Source: Cantharellus purpuraceus (taxonomy: Eukaryota; Basidiomycota; Agaricomycetes; Cantharellales; Hydnaceae). From it: DNA of 64,000 nucleotides. Of the stretch, positions 21,759 to 34,300 are shown piece after piece. The stretch lies in assembly GCA_025174535.1 (NCBI GenBank), contig JALBUN010000003.1, positions 248,001 to 312,000 on the forward strand, given 5' to 3'. The notes under the pieces were generated by a model, which was not told the origin of the DNA, did not search any database, and was given only the letters and a program-made list of their open reading frames with translations. Positions within the stretch are counted from its first letter, which is position 1. The number at the start of each line of letters is the position of its first letter. Position numbers and translations under genes: made by a program.

Positions 21759-22550
21759 ACGGAACGAATGAATCAGTCCCTGGAACAATATCTCCAAGTC
21801 TATTGTAACTATCAACAAGACAACTGGGCTGACCTACTTCCAATAGCAGAGTTTGTCTACAACAACGCTCCGAACGTGACTACTGGCATCTCTCCGTTCT
21901 TTGCTAATAAAGGCTATCATCCGAACATCTCCGTCCACCCTGAGAAAGAACCTGCCTCCACCAAAGCCCACCAATTCATAACCGACCTCGATCAACTACA
22001 CCAACATCTCCAAGAAACCATCTCCGATGCCCAGAAACAATATCAAGTCTCCGCAGACCAACGCCACATTCCAGCTCCAGACCTGCAAATCGGAGACAAA
22101 GTTTTCATTAAGGCCAAACACTTCCGGACCACCCACCTATCGAAGAAACTCTCCAAGAAATACTTAGGTCCTTATGAGGTCATTGCTTGTGCAGGCAGCA
22201 GGTCCTTCACCCTCCACCTCCCGGACCACTTCCGAGCAGTTCATCCGGTCTTTCATATATCAATGCTCAAACCCGCTACTACAAATGAGATCTCCGGTCA
22301 CACACAACCTCCACCTCCCCCGATCATCATCAAAGGAGACAATGAATATGAGATATCTAAGATCCTGGACTCGAAGATCAACCATCAATACAAGTGCAAG
22401 CTCCAGTACTTAGTCAAATGGACTGGATACGAAGGCACCGATGAAGAGTCTTCATGGATCTCTGCGTCTGAACTCGATCATGCATTCAAATCCGTCTCCA
22501 ACTTTCACTCTGCTTATCCAGACAAACCTGGCCCTCTTATGAATCTTTAA
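21759..22550 (+). pseudogene. Ty3 #3 3' half: integrase C-terminus and chromodomain
   Basis: The frame starts ERMNQSLEQYLQ, the residues that follow the conserved Q-T of the integrase core, and runs open to the stop at 22548-22550. It contains FVYNNAPNVTTGISPF, the GPYEVI SH3-like segment, HPVFHISMLKP and a chromodomain (YEISKILDSK...YLVKWTGY). It has no start of its own because the N-terminal half lies inverted at 26234-30514. Unlike the other half it has no internal stop. Confidence 0.85.
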
Positions 22551-22702
22551 GTTTGATTACTAATGCCAATTCTATTATTTCGCATCATCATTTTATTACA
22601 AGTCACAAGGGAAATTACCAGCCTGCCCAAAAAACTCTGAAGGAATATCACTCCAACTCATTTTTCTCCGCTCCAAAATTTATAATTATTTTCATTTTAT
22701 TT

Positions 22703-22912
22703 TCATACATCGTGTTTCCTTTTTCCCTTCCCCTTATCTACCTCAGGCTCCATCTCCGACTCATCATCACTCTCTACATCCGACACCCAATCTTTCTCAT
22801 CCCCCATGTCCGAATCTTTGTCCAAAGGGGCCATGAACTTCCGCAACCGACATAACTCAGCTGTCTGCCAACCCTCCAGAACCTCCTTCTGTTTCATCGT
22901 CTTCACCAAGTC
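22703..22912 (-). pseudogene. MSNPL copy 2, C-terminal end
   Basis: Minus-strand frame beginning DLVKTMKQKEVLEGWQ, then CRLRKFMAPLDKDSD, an acidic tail, and a basic end KGKGKRKHDV with a stop. It continues the frame broken at 24334 by the solo LTR1, as the GACTT target duplication shows. The other copies lack this tail, so it gives the probable native C-terminus of the family. Confidence 0.75.
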
Positions 22913-24333
22913 TGTATGGGAACCACCTTTTCCCTATCAAATTCCATTTATGCAGCACCAATGTGCTATACTTTGCTTTTCCATTCCTAAATATCAGCAT
23001 ATATTTGGTGCTTGTACCTGGAATGGACTTATTCAAATATTCTCTATTTTTCCATATTTTTTCAGGAATATTCCATGCAGAACTCAGCCCAGAATGATTT
23101 ATTTATGCTGTGCTACAGTTGTGGACCCATAGGCGCCCACTAACCTTCACACAGCCGGCTCTCCCCCTTTGGACCAGGCATTTGGCCTGAATTCAAGCTC
23201 AGATGTCTCTGATCAATAAATATTCTCTAACTTGACAACCACAGCCTCTCAGAGCACTATTTTCTGTGCAGATCATCACATGAGATGTGGCTATCCATGG
23301 CTGTCCAAACCAGTGCAGAAAACAGGGTGGACACCCTTCTTTTTGCCTGATCAGTGCCTAGTTCAGGGATCAGATCAGGTGATTGCCTTGGAATATTCTA
23401 CCCCTTTCCATAACATTCTAGCTGTTTCCTTCTATTATTAGATAGAACATTCCAGAACCATTATTCAGCTCCTGATCAGTGTTAGTCCAGTGATCAGATC
23501 CTGTGATTGGCTTGGAATATTCTACCCCTTTCTTCCACCTTCCACAACCTTCCACAACCTTCCAGTAGCTTCCATCTATTAATAGGTAGAATATTCCAGA
23601 AGCATTAGTCAGCCCCTGTAAATACAATATATAAGGAGGCCATTCTGCCTCTGAAATAAACATATCCATTCCATTCTACCCATCTTCTGCACACCAGTGT
23701 GACTAGAGTGACATACAGTGTCATCCTCTATCTCAGTAACTGTTGATTACCAGTTCAAGGATCTTTTACAGTTGTGTAACTGTACTTGATTGCACTCAAA
23801 GTAGTGATTGTCCTGCTTTGGGTGTGAGTGTAGTATCTGCCTCACGTGACTACAAATCTACAGGGTGAGATTGTCTGTCAATAGTCCTGCCATTAGTGCT
23901 CTTGTTTAAGTTACTAGTGTGTACTGCCTTTGCAGAGCATTAGAAGCTTGAACTCGTGTGAAGCAGTTGCTAGACTACTTCACACATTGCTGTTACCCAC
24001 TTCAGAGTGTCACTGGTTGGACGGTTGGATTCATCCACCTACTTCCTTTAGCCTCTAAGTGCATTCCCATCTTTTCGGAATATCTGGACCCCTAAGCGTC
24101 TGTGAACTCTAGACTCTGGAAGTCTTATTCATTTCTTGCTGCTAAGAAACGTATTACCTTTCTGCGTATAGTCTGCATTGACCAATACAAAGGATTGTAA
24201 CCAAAGTACAAACGTTAAATTGTTTCTGGAGTTGTGCTGCAGCAGGGTTTGATATTCTTCTCAGCTGTTCATTCACGGAATTGTGGTGATTTAGAGTTTG
24301 CCCTAACACCATAATTTTGCGGGTTCCAAAACA
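22913..24333 (+). repeat. Solo LTR1, A subtype, with AAGTC target duplication
   Basis: 1421 bp from TGTATGGGAACC to GGTTCCAAAACA, flanked by AAGTC at 22908-22912 and 24334-24338, a clean 5-bp target duplication. TATATAAG lies at 23627. It interrupts MSNPL copy 2 in antisense orientation. It lacks the TGACTCA array of the B subtype and instead has a tandem duplication at 23346-23616. Confidence 0.92.
23346..23616 (+). repeat. Tandem duplication in LTR1-A upstream of TATA
   Basis: Two diverged units (23346-23470 and 23471-23616) each begin CCTGATCAGTG and contain GATCAGATC and CTTGGAATATTCTACCCCTTT. They occupy the position held by the TGACTCA array in LTR1-B. Confidence 0.7.
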
Positions 24334-25436
24334 AAGTCCACTAGCAACCCCTCCGTCTGCCGGAGGTGCTCTGACTGCAGGTTAACCAGCTGGATAAGCT
24401 GGCCCACAGTACTATTGGGTGCAGAGACGCGCCCCGTACCTGCACCCATCGTTGCCCCTTCCGATCTGACACCGCTACCCCTGGCTGCCACAGCACCTGT
24501 CTCCATCTGCTGCTTTTTGGTCAGACAACCTTCTGATTCTTTCCCTGCCCCTCCTTGTACCACTAGTCAGGGCTTGACGCTCCAACTCCAGGGATCGAAC
24601 TTTCCATCGATCCTACACCCTCCTTTCTGCCCCCAACAACGATCGCAGGACTGAAGGTGGCAAGTTGGGCTGGTAGGCCACACACACTCCACGCCCGCAT
24701 CATGACACAAGTCGCAAGTTATGCCAAATGGCTCTGCTGGAGCCAGAGCCTTGGGTGGTCCACCCCTTCTTGCTGCAGCCTCCAAGTGTTCCCTCTCCTC
24801 CTCCTTGTCCTGCTGTTCTGCTGCCACCTTCTCCATCTCACGCTTGCGAAGCTGGATCGCTGACCTCGTGACACGCAGCTTCTTCTTACAGGTCACCAAC
24901 ACATGACTCTCTGCCTTACACCATATGACCCTCCGGTCCGCCTCCCGCTTCTCCATATCAGCACTCAGGTACGCCTTCAATGAAAAGACCGCAATGTCGA
25001 GATTCTTCTTAGTGGTAGCGGCATAGAGCTCCGCTCTTTTGCAAGCCTCAACCATGGCTACCCAAGCCATCTCCTCATAACAATTTGAAGTCGGATCCGG
25101 CTCCGCATCCATCCTGACATCCACACCCACCTCGGGTTCCGCATTTGCATCGAGCTCCATGTTGGCATCAGGATCCGCCTCCACCTCTGCCCTCTCCACC
25201 TCCGTCGCTTCATCTTCCTCAGCTGCACCCAACCCAAACAATGGCCGTGCCTGGGGATGTAATGGCGAGACCTCCGCAGTGACAGTTTTCGGACAAGTTG
25301 TCTCCGTCCATGTAACGGAGATGATGGCGACTTCAGGGGTCCCTGTCTGTATAGGCACACTCGGGTTTCCTGGACTGGTTGCCCCTGCCCTGGTCACCTC
25401 CTCCTCTACCTCCATGGCGGCTTCTAGCTCGTGCTC
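24334..25436 (-). pseudogene. MSNPL copy 2, middle part
   Basis: Minus-strand frame starting at the inverted LTR2 junction: HELEAAMEVEEEVTRAG, an acidic segment (DPDANMELDANAEPE), MAWVAMVEACKRAELYAA, AYLSADMEKREADRR, a charged helix, then the Cys cluster CDLCHDAGVEC...CDRCWGQKGGC. After SVKP a TGA stands where copy 1 has CAA. The frame then resumes (LVVQGG) and reaches RQTEGLLVD, where the solo LTR1 interrupts it. Conversely copy 1 has a stop where this copy has Trp (FDPWSW), so the two copies show the native residues for each other. Confidence 0.7.
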
Positions 25437-26233
25437 TGTTGGTTCGCTTATGGAATAGATCCTATAAGCCTGCGTGCAACGGTCCTAGCAAACAGGCAGT
25501 GTGTAACGCAGTTGTTCAGCACTCCAAAGATCAATCAGGTCAAGGGGTAAGTAACAGGGAAGTGGGATAGTGCTCTGTGGTTGGATGGGGATGGGAGCTA
25601 AAGGTCGGTCCCGATGGCTGATCGTGCTCTGTGACTGGATGACAATGCAGAGCCTGGTTGGGAGGTACGCGAAAGCTGGTTTCAGGAGAAGCAACCTCTC
25701 GGTGGCAGAGGGAAATCTGATCGTTGAACCAAGGTGTTTTACCTCAGTGTAGAGATGATGGATTGTGATGTAGAGCGTAGAGCGTAGACTTAGAGCGTGG
25801 ACTTTGACTTTAGAGCGTTGGCTGAAAACTTGTTGATTGATTCCAAAGGCGAAAACTAGCGCCCTTTGATCTTGGACGTTGAAAGAGTTTTGGAAGTATT
25901 TTGACACGTGGAGGTGGCTTAACATGCCCATGGAGCTCGGCGTATTTTTGATAGTCCTCTGTGTCCAGAGACCAGTGTGACGTATTATTAGAAGTGATGT
26001 TGGAGAGGAGAATAGAATGGGAAGCCATGTGAATGATGATGAAAGGATCGGTGTGAATAGAGGCTGATAATGATCGATGGCGATGAAACACGAGTGACGA
26101 TCGATGGCTAGAATTAGAGACTGAGGTGGAGAGGGAGTTGCAGCGCTATTTAAAAGTTGATACAAAAAGACGCTGGCGGAGTTGGACTGTCAGAGTGGTT
26201 CGATATGCGTCCTCGATGCGTCCTGGCTCGTCA
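25437..26233 (-). repeat. LTR2 copy 3, inverted, internally deleted
   Basis: Reverse complement of LTR2 from TGACGAGCC (26233) to GCGAACCAACA (25437). About 630 bp between the ORF region and the TATA-proximal GGCGCTAG are deleted at about 25868, removing the promoter. It separates Ty3 #3 integrase (26234 side) from MSNPL copy 2 (25436 side), two unrelated genes. This is the signature of recombination between two LTR2 insertions. Confidence 0.8.
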
Positions 26234-29200
26234 CCGTTTGTCTGTCTCCTTCCAGATGGTATCTGGAGGTGAAGTGAAGTTTCATGTCAAGGGCCTTTCC
26301 TAGTGTGCGGAAGAAGGAGGACATGAACTCCGAGCCCCGATTGGATGTGACATGCAATGGAACTCCATTTTAGAGAATACGTGGAGAACGAACAATTTAG
26401 CTAGTGAGGCAGAGGTGATGGTGTCATGCATCGGAATGAATAGTGACTGTTTAGTGAACCTGTCGACAATCATGAGTATGGTGTCATATCCGAGCGATGG
26501 GGGGAGCTTCTCTATGAAATCCATGGAGATGGAGTTCCATGGTTGCTCTGGGACTGGAAGTTGCTTAAGTGTTCTGTAGGGTTTGTGCCTTTGCGATTTT
26601 GAGCACATACACGTGGTGCAGGAGTTACAGTAGTGTTGAATGTATTCTCGCATTTTAGGCCATACGTAGTCCTGTCGGATTAATCCTTGTGTGCGATTTT
26701 GCCCAAAATGGCCAGAGAACGGGTGATCATGATAATACTGCAAAACTCAGAGTCAGAGACCATTGGCGTCAGGGACGTATATCCGGTTGTTGTGTCGGAG
26801 GTGTCCTTTGGGGTCAAGTGACCATTTTGGGTCGGAAGGGTTGTCCAAGTGTTTAATTGCAACAGGATTAGATTGGAGTGATGAGTGGATGTCGGAGCAG
26901 AGTTGGTTGATGTCCATAATGGTGACAGCTTGGAGGGTGGGAGTCATGAGGGTGGATGCTTGTAGGGACGATGCCAGCTGCTCGTTAGTAAACACAGGTC
27001 AAAAGTTGTGTGGGTTTACAGTGGCATAGTTGCTATTCCCCTCTTTAGGGTAGACATCCCATTGTCTAGTTAAAGCATCGGGCTTTGCTCTGAGTTGACC
27101 TGGATGGAAACGGATAATGAGATTGAACTGAGATAGGTATTTGGACCATCGGACTTGTCTCCAGGTGAGCAGTTTTGTTGTGGAGAAGTATTCCAAGTTC
27201 TTGTGGTCAGTTATGACATCCACCGGATCAGAGGGGCCTTCAAGGTAGTGTCTCCATATCTGGAAGGCTTCATATATGGCAAGGAGTTCTTTTGTCATGG
27301 ACGTCATAGTTCAGTTCGGGGGGCGTAAATGTATGCAAGTGAAAAGCGATCAGATGGACTTGTCCGTCGTCTGGAGAGATGATGGACAGGATTGCGGCAA
27401 GTGCATAGTCAGAGGCATCAGTTTCTAATAGGATAGGAACATCTGGAACCCAATGAGTCAGTATCAGAGTGGAAGTAAAGGCCTTTTTCAAGGTCTCAAA
27501 ACTCTGTCTGCATTCGTCAGTGAAATTCCATTGGATACCCTTCCTAGTAAGTCAGGTGAGTGGAATGGTGATATCAGAGTAGCCATGAATGAAGCGGCGG
27601 TAGAAGTTGTATGTCCTTGACTTTCTGGGGTTCTGGCCATTCCTGTATGGCTTTGATTTTGTCATCGGACATTGTCAATCCTGCCAGGGAGAGGATATAG
27701 CCTAGGTATTCAACCAAGTTGGAGTGGAATTCGCATTTGTCAGCATGGGCGAAGAGGCCATGTTTTTGGAGACATCAGAGTATCTCGGACATGTGTCTGA
27801 TGTTCTTCTTCATTGTCCGAATATACCAGAATGTCGTCTAAGTAAATGAGGACAGTCACATCGAGGAGGTCAGCGAAGGTATCATTCATGAACCTCTGGA
27901 AGGCGGCTGGAGCATTGGTTAGTCCAAAGGGCATGACGCACCACTCAAAAGATCCATATCATGTGCGGAAGGTTGTTTTCCATTTGTCGCCTTCTTGGAT
28001 GACGCTTGTTCGGAATCATGTCAGTATACAATATTCTGATGTATATGAGATATACATCAGAATTTCAATGATACATAAAGCCAGGGAGTTACAATTTGGA
28101 TATCTTAAAAGATTTCAGATGTGTGAAATTTTCATAAATATAAACATATATTCTATATTTTAATAAACTTTAAAAGATGAGATATTTGGTTGAAATGAAC
28201 ATAATCATTTACATGGATATAATAGGAATGTATGTATTAATATAATTGGTATTATATAGGGTATTTAGATATACAAATACCAGGTGGGGACTAAAGATAG
28301 TTCAAATTATGTTACAAGTATTGTATAAGAAAGAATCAATGATATTTGGATGTTCCCTCAAGAGAGTTGCTACCACTAAATGGGGAAAAAACAGTTATTT
28401 TTGAGAATTATGCCAAAATATCACAATATGTTTTAATCTAGTATATTGTGTAAAATTTGAGAATCACATTGAAATATGAAAATAAGTTTTAATCTAAGTG
28501 TATTGTGTAAAATTTGAGGAAAATAGGTTGTATATACATATTTGTTGTATTTCTGAACAAGCGTCGATGTGGACTAGATGGTAGGCATGTCGGAGATCTA
28601 TTTTGGAATAGATCTTAGCCTTTCGAGGACTTTTGAGTAGGTCCACAGTGCGGGGTATTGGGTATCGGTCTTTCTTGGTGATCTTGTTGAGTCCACGGAA
28701 GTCGACGCATAGACGGAGTGATCCGTCCTTTTTGCAGACAAATAGGACCAGAGCTCCATGGGGAGATAGGGATGGGCGGATGAAGCCCATGGCCAAGTTC
28801 TCATCTATGAATGTTCGGAGAGCCAGTAGCTCTTTTTGGGATAGCGAGTAGATAGGGCCAAGCGGAGGGGTGGAGTTGTCATCCAGTTTGATCTTGAGAT
28901 TGTATGGTCGGTGTTCTGCTGGGGGGTCGGCTTTAGACTTGCTGAACATGTCGGCGAACTCATGATACTCCTTAGGAACCATAGATAGGTCCGGTGGAGT
29001 TGATCGGGCGGAATGAGCAGTGAGGAATATCGGATTGGAGAGGTGGACCTGGAATGTGTGAGAGCCATCCAGTTTGCTTAGTCTGGCGAAGACCATAGCA
29101 TCTACCAGTGATATAAATGGCGGGGCAGATGGAGTATCTATCGGAGCGGAGTCAGCGGAGGCGGAAGATAGTTTCGCACCTAAAGTTGCTGGTGACATCG

Positions 29201-30514
29201 GGGATGACACAGCCTGTACTGGGGAATGGAATGTGACATGGCAATGCCCAGTCAATCAACGGATTGTAGCGGGTGAGCCAGTTATGTCTGAGAACCACAG
29301 AACAGCTGGAGTCAAGCGGAGTAACATAGAATGTAAGGTTCTGGATTTCTCCAACAGAAAAACAGATAGACAGATCTATAGCTCGTGAAATAACAGCATT
29401 AGTAGTGCCATCAAATAATCAGAGCGATATTGGAGTTATGGTGTATGTATGGAGTTTATGTAAATCAGAAAAAGAGGAATCAAGGAAACAATGAGTAGAA
29501 CCAGAGTCAATTAATGCTTGAATAGTGGTATCGGGAATGGAGTCGGAGTAGACGAGGAGGGTAAGGGAGTTGGAGTGGGAAAGAGTGGATGCATTCAGGT
29601 GGACCTCGTTTGTCGTACAGGGAGTACCAACGCAGCCCTCAGCCTGTACGGAGGCTATAGGACTGCTTACTATTTTTTTGGGTCCATCGCTTTTGCGTCG
29701 GACTTTTCTGTCATGGCGTTGGCGGCATGGCCCTTTGCCTTTGCTGTGGGTGAGGTTGCCTTGTTGCAATCCTTAGCTTGGTGGCCAGGCTTTCCACAGA
29801 ACAGACAGAGGTTGTTGTCCATGTGGCGCTGGCATTCCTGCTGGGTAAGTTTTCTGTCCTTCCCCAGCTTGGTGGAGAGGTCCGGAGTACTCTTGCGAGC
29901 TCTGGAGTTATTGCTGGTGCCAGAATTGTTCTGACCGGAACCGGAAGCAGCAGCATTACCAGTGTTTGACTTCTGGCCTGAGTTGGCGGTGGTCCTCTTA
30001 TCGGACCCCTTGTTGGACTTTGGGGTCTTGTCCGATGATTTGTCTGATTTGTTGTTGGCCAAATTTTCGTGGGAAACCTCGGATTGACGTTCCCAATAAC
30101 AGGCGTTGATGGATTGGGCGAGCTTGCGGAGGTTAACCAAAGTATCCAGCTTACCGACATGTGATATCTCATCCTTGATGCGGGATGGGAGTCCAATGTA
30201 AAATTGGCGTCAGAGTGTGGCATCGCCCCATTGGACTTTCAGGGCTAGCTGCTGGAAACTCACAATGTATTTTGCAATTTTGTGATTTTCCTTCATCCGA
30301 AGTCAATCGAGTTCATTCTTGGCATCGGCCTCGGGGTTATAAGGACCAAAATTGGTCCAAAGTTCAGAGATGAAGTCAGAGTATTCCTCTGACCATATTG
30401 GGTCATCGGAGTCGTCCATGAGTGCTGGTTCAAAGTAGTCCAATGTGGTGCCCTTGAGATAGGACATGGCGAAGGTGACCTTCGCCCTATCGGATGTGAA
30501 CACATTGGGGCAAT
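26234..30514 (-). pseudogene. Ty3 #3 5' part: gag, protease, RT, RNase H, integrase N-half
   Basis: Minus-strand chromovirus read from 30514 down. It has partial gag (AKVTFAMSYLKGTTLDYFEP), a Ser/Asn/Lys-rich nucleocapsid with CCHC knuckle CLFCGKPGHQAKDC, protease IQALIDSGSTH, RT palm and fingers (GFIRPSLSPHGA, VDFRGLN, SKIDLRHAYHLV), a MITE at 28001-28565, [17 protein letters not shown] and active site YLDDILVYS, RNase H (LLETDASDYALAA), the integrase zinc finger (HDHPFSGHFG...CTTC) and core (MDFIEKLPPS, then SNRGSEF in another frame). It has many stops and slips. The gag 5' end is replaced by LTR1 at 30515, and the integrase is cut at 26234 by LTR2. Confidence 0.85.
28001..28565 (+). mobile_element. 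MITE copy C, complete, with GAT target duplication
   Basis: 565 bp from GACGCTTGTTCGG to GAACAAGCGTC, flanked by GAT on both sides. Excision with one GAT restores the RT reading frame (HLVHI to QEGDKW) of Ty3 #3. Near-identical to copies A and B. Its internal 11-bp palindrome is CTGATGTATAT/ATATACATCAG. Confidence 0.92.
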
Positions 30515-31978
30515 TGTATGGGAACTGGTTTTCCCTTAAAAGATCTTGTTAAAAATCCCAAAACTGTACAATTTTGCTTCATGGCCTTAAAATATCAGCA
30601 TATATGTGCTGCTTTCTCTTGATTCAGGGCCATTCAAATATTCTCTATTTTTTCATATTTTTTTGGGGAATTTTCCATGCAGAAATGAGTCTACAAACTT
30701 ATTGTTCTGCTGGGCAAAGTTTTGGACCCACATGGCCCCACAAACCTTCACAGATGTCAGCAGCTTTAAAGTCAGCCGGAGTCACCTGGACTACTGACTC
30801 ATTTTCAATCACATGACTCATTTCTTTCTCCAACTCAATCTGGTCACCACTGCCAGTAAATGCTCAATATCTTCACAACCACTGCACCTCCTGACTCCAT
30901 TTTCAGTGGAGAGTTCAATAGAAGCTGTGCCTACCCATAGCTGTGCTGATCAGCCTGGGAAATGAAGTATTGACTGAGTTATTTGAGTAATGGTGACTCA
31001 TGCAATGACTCCTGCCATGACTCATGCTATGACTCCTTCCATGACTCATACCATGACTCATGCTATGACTCCTTCCATGACTCATACCATGACTCCTGTG
31101 ATTACTCATACTATGACTCCATCCATGACTCATGCCATGAGTCAGAGCAAACCCAAGCAGCTCATTGGCTAGGAAACTTCCACCCCCTTCTCACATATTC
31201 CACTAGCTTCCAGTAGTTTCCATCTATTAATAGGTAGAAGTTTCCAGTAGTATTAGTCAGCTCATGTAAATACAATATAAAAGGAGCCCATTCTGCCTCT
31301 GAATAAATAACCATTTCTACCCCATCATTTGCACATCAGTGTGACTAGAGTGACATACAGTGTCATCCTCTATATCTCAGTAACTGTTGATTGTCCAGTT
31401 CAAGGGTTGCTTACAGTTGTGTAACTGTATTTGATTGCACTCGAAGTAGTGATTGTCCTGCTTTGGGCGTGAGTGTAGTATCTACCTCGTGTGACTACGA
31501 ATCTACAGGGTGAGATTGTCTGTTGATAGTCCTGCCATTAGTGCTCTTGTTTAAGTTACTAGTGTGTACTGCCTTTGCAGAGCATTAGGATCTTGAACTC
31601 ATGTGAAGCAGTTGCTAGACTACTTCACACATTGCTGTTACCCGCTTCAGAGTGCCACTGGTTGGACGGTTGGATTCATCCACCTACTTCCTCTAGCCTC
31701 TAAGTGCATTCCCCTCTTTTTGGAATATCTGGACCCCTAAGCGTCCGTGAACTCTAGACTCTGGAAGTCTTATTCATTCCCTACTGCTAAGAAACGTATT
31801 ACCTTCCTGCATATTGTCTGCATTGACCATTACAAAGGATTGTAACCAAAGTACAAATGTTAAATTGTTTCTGGAGTTGTGCTGCAGTAGGATTTGATAT
31901 TCTTCTCAGCTGTTCATTCATGGAATTGTGGTGATTTAGAGTTTTCCCTAACACCATAATTTTGCAGGTTCCAAAACA
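30515..31978 (+). repeat. LTR1, B subtype, second copy (1464 bp)
   Basis: TGTATGGGAACTGG to GGTTCCAAAACA. It differs from 16167-17596 mainly by a 36-bp (three-unit) expansion of the TGACTCA array, which has six exact sites at about 30990-31145 plus two upstream near 30797 and 30821. TATA box at about 31274. No matching target duplication is visible. Confidence 0.8.
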
Positions 31979-32535
31979 GAAGGGGAGGGGACTTTACTGT
32001 TCCAGTTCAACTGGAGACAGAGTGGGGACAATAACTATTGAGTGAGATTGAGTGGACTTGGCTTCAACTTGTGTGTTGTGCCCCCTTGGATTGTTGGTCC
32101 AATATTTCAGAGTTCAGAGTATGGAGTTGGATCAAGGATCCAGAGTTCGACTTGTCAAGAAGTACTTGTCAAGAAGCTAGCAACCAAGAAGTTGATGGGG
32201 CAAATTTTAGTTGATATACAAACTACTGTAACAGACAGAGAGTAGCCCATATAAGTATGTGAAGAATTGAATGATGAAACTAAAGCAATAAGACAATAAG
32301 ACAGATATGGAGTACAACACAGAAAGGAGTTTGGAGTTTGGACCCAAGTCTGAACTAATACTAAGCAATATAAAAGAAGGAGGTTTGTTGTAACCCATAA
32401 AAAGAAACTACTTATAAGGAGAACAATAATGGAGTTTGGGGTTGATGGAGGTGGAGTTGAGAGAGAATGGAGATGAAGGAGATGGAGATGGAGATGGAGA
32501 TCTGGAGATCAGACTTGGTGTTACAGGATGTAACA
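31979..32535. repeat. LTR3-like remnant
   Basis: Purine-rich non-coding sequence ending GATGTAACA, with partial homology to 17971-18200. A GGAGATGGAGAT simple repeat occurs near 32470-32505. The start may coincide with the LTR1 end. The identity is tentative. Confidence 0.4.
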
Positions 32536-32562
32536 CTGACCTTTGACTTGGATGCACTTTGC

Positions 32563-33619
32563 TAATAGTTGGACAATGATGACGCTTGATAGTGCCAGGA
32601 AATCAAGTGAGTCTGTCTCCCAGTTCTTTGCCTCCAACATTGATAAATATATTCAATACAGGCTCAATGATATGCATGAAGCCCTCAAGTGTTATCTTGG
32701 AGGGTTGCTTTCTCTGGCACCTCTTGAAACTTCACCAAAAAATATTTTGGAGATGGGGTGAGTGTTCAAAGTATCAGCCTTGAGAATGCAACACTGACAC
32801 AAGTGCATTGTGGTGGTGGAGCATGGGCCATACAAGCTGCAGAACAGTTTCCAGACACTAATGTGCTTGGAGTCAACCTGTCTCAACTGCCATCAAGGTG
32901 AGTGAGTCCACCTGATGCACATTCAAGAGTACATGTTAAAGAATAGACCTTTACCTGCAAACATGAGATTCCAGACTCTTGCTCTCACAAATCCAGTTCC
33001 TTTTGAATTGCAAAGCTTTGACATTGTTCATGTGCATTTTGTTTTTTGTCCATTTGAGTTTCACTGTTTTATTTTCTGGACATAGATGCTCAGATACAAT
33101 AGCTCCCAGGGTTTGAGGTGCTCAACTGTACAATGCAGCTTGTGAAACCTGGAGGTTGGCAACTTTTGGATGACCACAATGATGTATTTTAAGGAGGCTG
33201 TAGGGAGAAAACATTCTGTAGGTTCTGGCACAAACATTTCTTGACTCACGACATGAACCCTCTTGTGGGTGCAGCAATTCAAGGAATTTCAGAGTCTTCC
33301 GGTCTTTTTAGCGAAGTGAATGTTAGGGACCTCGTTATTCCCCTTTCCAAATGGGATGACCCACCTACCGGTGAGTTGGATCTTGCGGTTGTGAGATGAA
33401 CCTGAAGGGTCATTCACCTTTTTGACAGACATTGGTGTGCGACACTTTGCTGAGACAGTCAGAAAGCTCTTCAGTCATTTCATTCAACCTTCAAAGGAAA
33501 GCAATGGCACGAGGTGTATGACCATGGAAGCCATAAAGGCAGCGGGAAACGACATAGACGATCCGAGTTGTGATTTGCATATGTCTGTCTACTTGACTTG
33601 GTCTAGGAGACGGGAATAG
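32563..33619 (+). pseudogene. SAM methyltransferase, dead tandem copy
   Basis: Same exon order and intron positions as the intact gene at 34998-36262: MHEALKCYLGGLLSLAPLE, KNILEMG then an intron, GGGAWAIQAAEQFPD, an intron, the NMRFQTLALTNPVPFEL segment, LVKPGGWQLLDDHNDVF and SVYLTWSRRRE. A TAA replaces the CAA codon after DDHNDVF (near 33190). Motif I has lost its spacing glycine context (CGGGAW instead of CGSGAW), and the first exons are not recognisable. Confidence 0.8.
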
Positions 33620-33839
33620 GGTATATCAGTGACCAAAGGATCCTTGTGGGGGGATAATTTGATGATCTTCGTAATGACAATCAGGATACCACCCATTGCC
33701 TTCAAGTTGATTCAACTCAAGGAATCTACTTCAGGGCATGCCATTCACGCTATGAATTGTTGCAGAAATTGTAATTTCGCATGCATTGGCGACATGGCCC
33801 TGATACCATACATTCTCATCCACATAAGATGAATAGGCA

Positions 33840-34300
33840 ATGGGAGAAGAGCTTTCCGCTCTTCCTCCTGCTTCAAAGGAAAGAGTGGACTTTCGTCTCT
33901 GTAATGATGTTGTACAGGCTCAGTGGACTGATATCCATGGATATCCCAAGAGATTCTATCACATACATCTTTGTTTCTTCCTACACCTACACCTTCGAGT
34001 GGATTCCCTTATTCACAGGCCAGATACCTTTTAGATGTATCACGACATTGGTCGGTTAGGGTTTGAGTATATTGACGTACGATGGAGAAACACTCTACAG
34101 AGACACCTCCCACTCATGACGCACTCGTCTGTCCACACCATGGACATAGACAAGCTAACAATAGCGCCTAGTGGATTTCGTTTCTTCAACAAAGTATGCT
34201 GAGTCACACTGACATGACTCATGATTCATGGCTTTCACCATTGCTTGAAGTTTTGCCACAGGGATACGTTGTTGAACCGAGATTAAATTACTCTCAGTAT
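33840..34300 (+). pseudogene. Kinase-like family relic
   Basis: Distant copy of the family at 53622-54669. ELSALPPASKERVDF aligns with the segment before the family's intron, HDIGRLGFEYIDVRW with NDMGRFGVEQADVRW, and LEVLPQGYVVEPR with the C-terminal LPRGYAPEPWD. The frames are disrupted. It lies between the two methyltransferase copies. Confidence 0.55.

Noticed and set aside
30515..31978. Considered as a clean solo LTR insertion
   Set aside because: The left flank (GGCAAT) and right flank (GAAGG) do not match, and the 5' end of Ty3 #3 gag is missing, so the copy sits at a rearranged junction.
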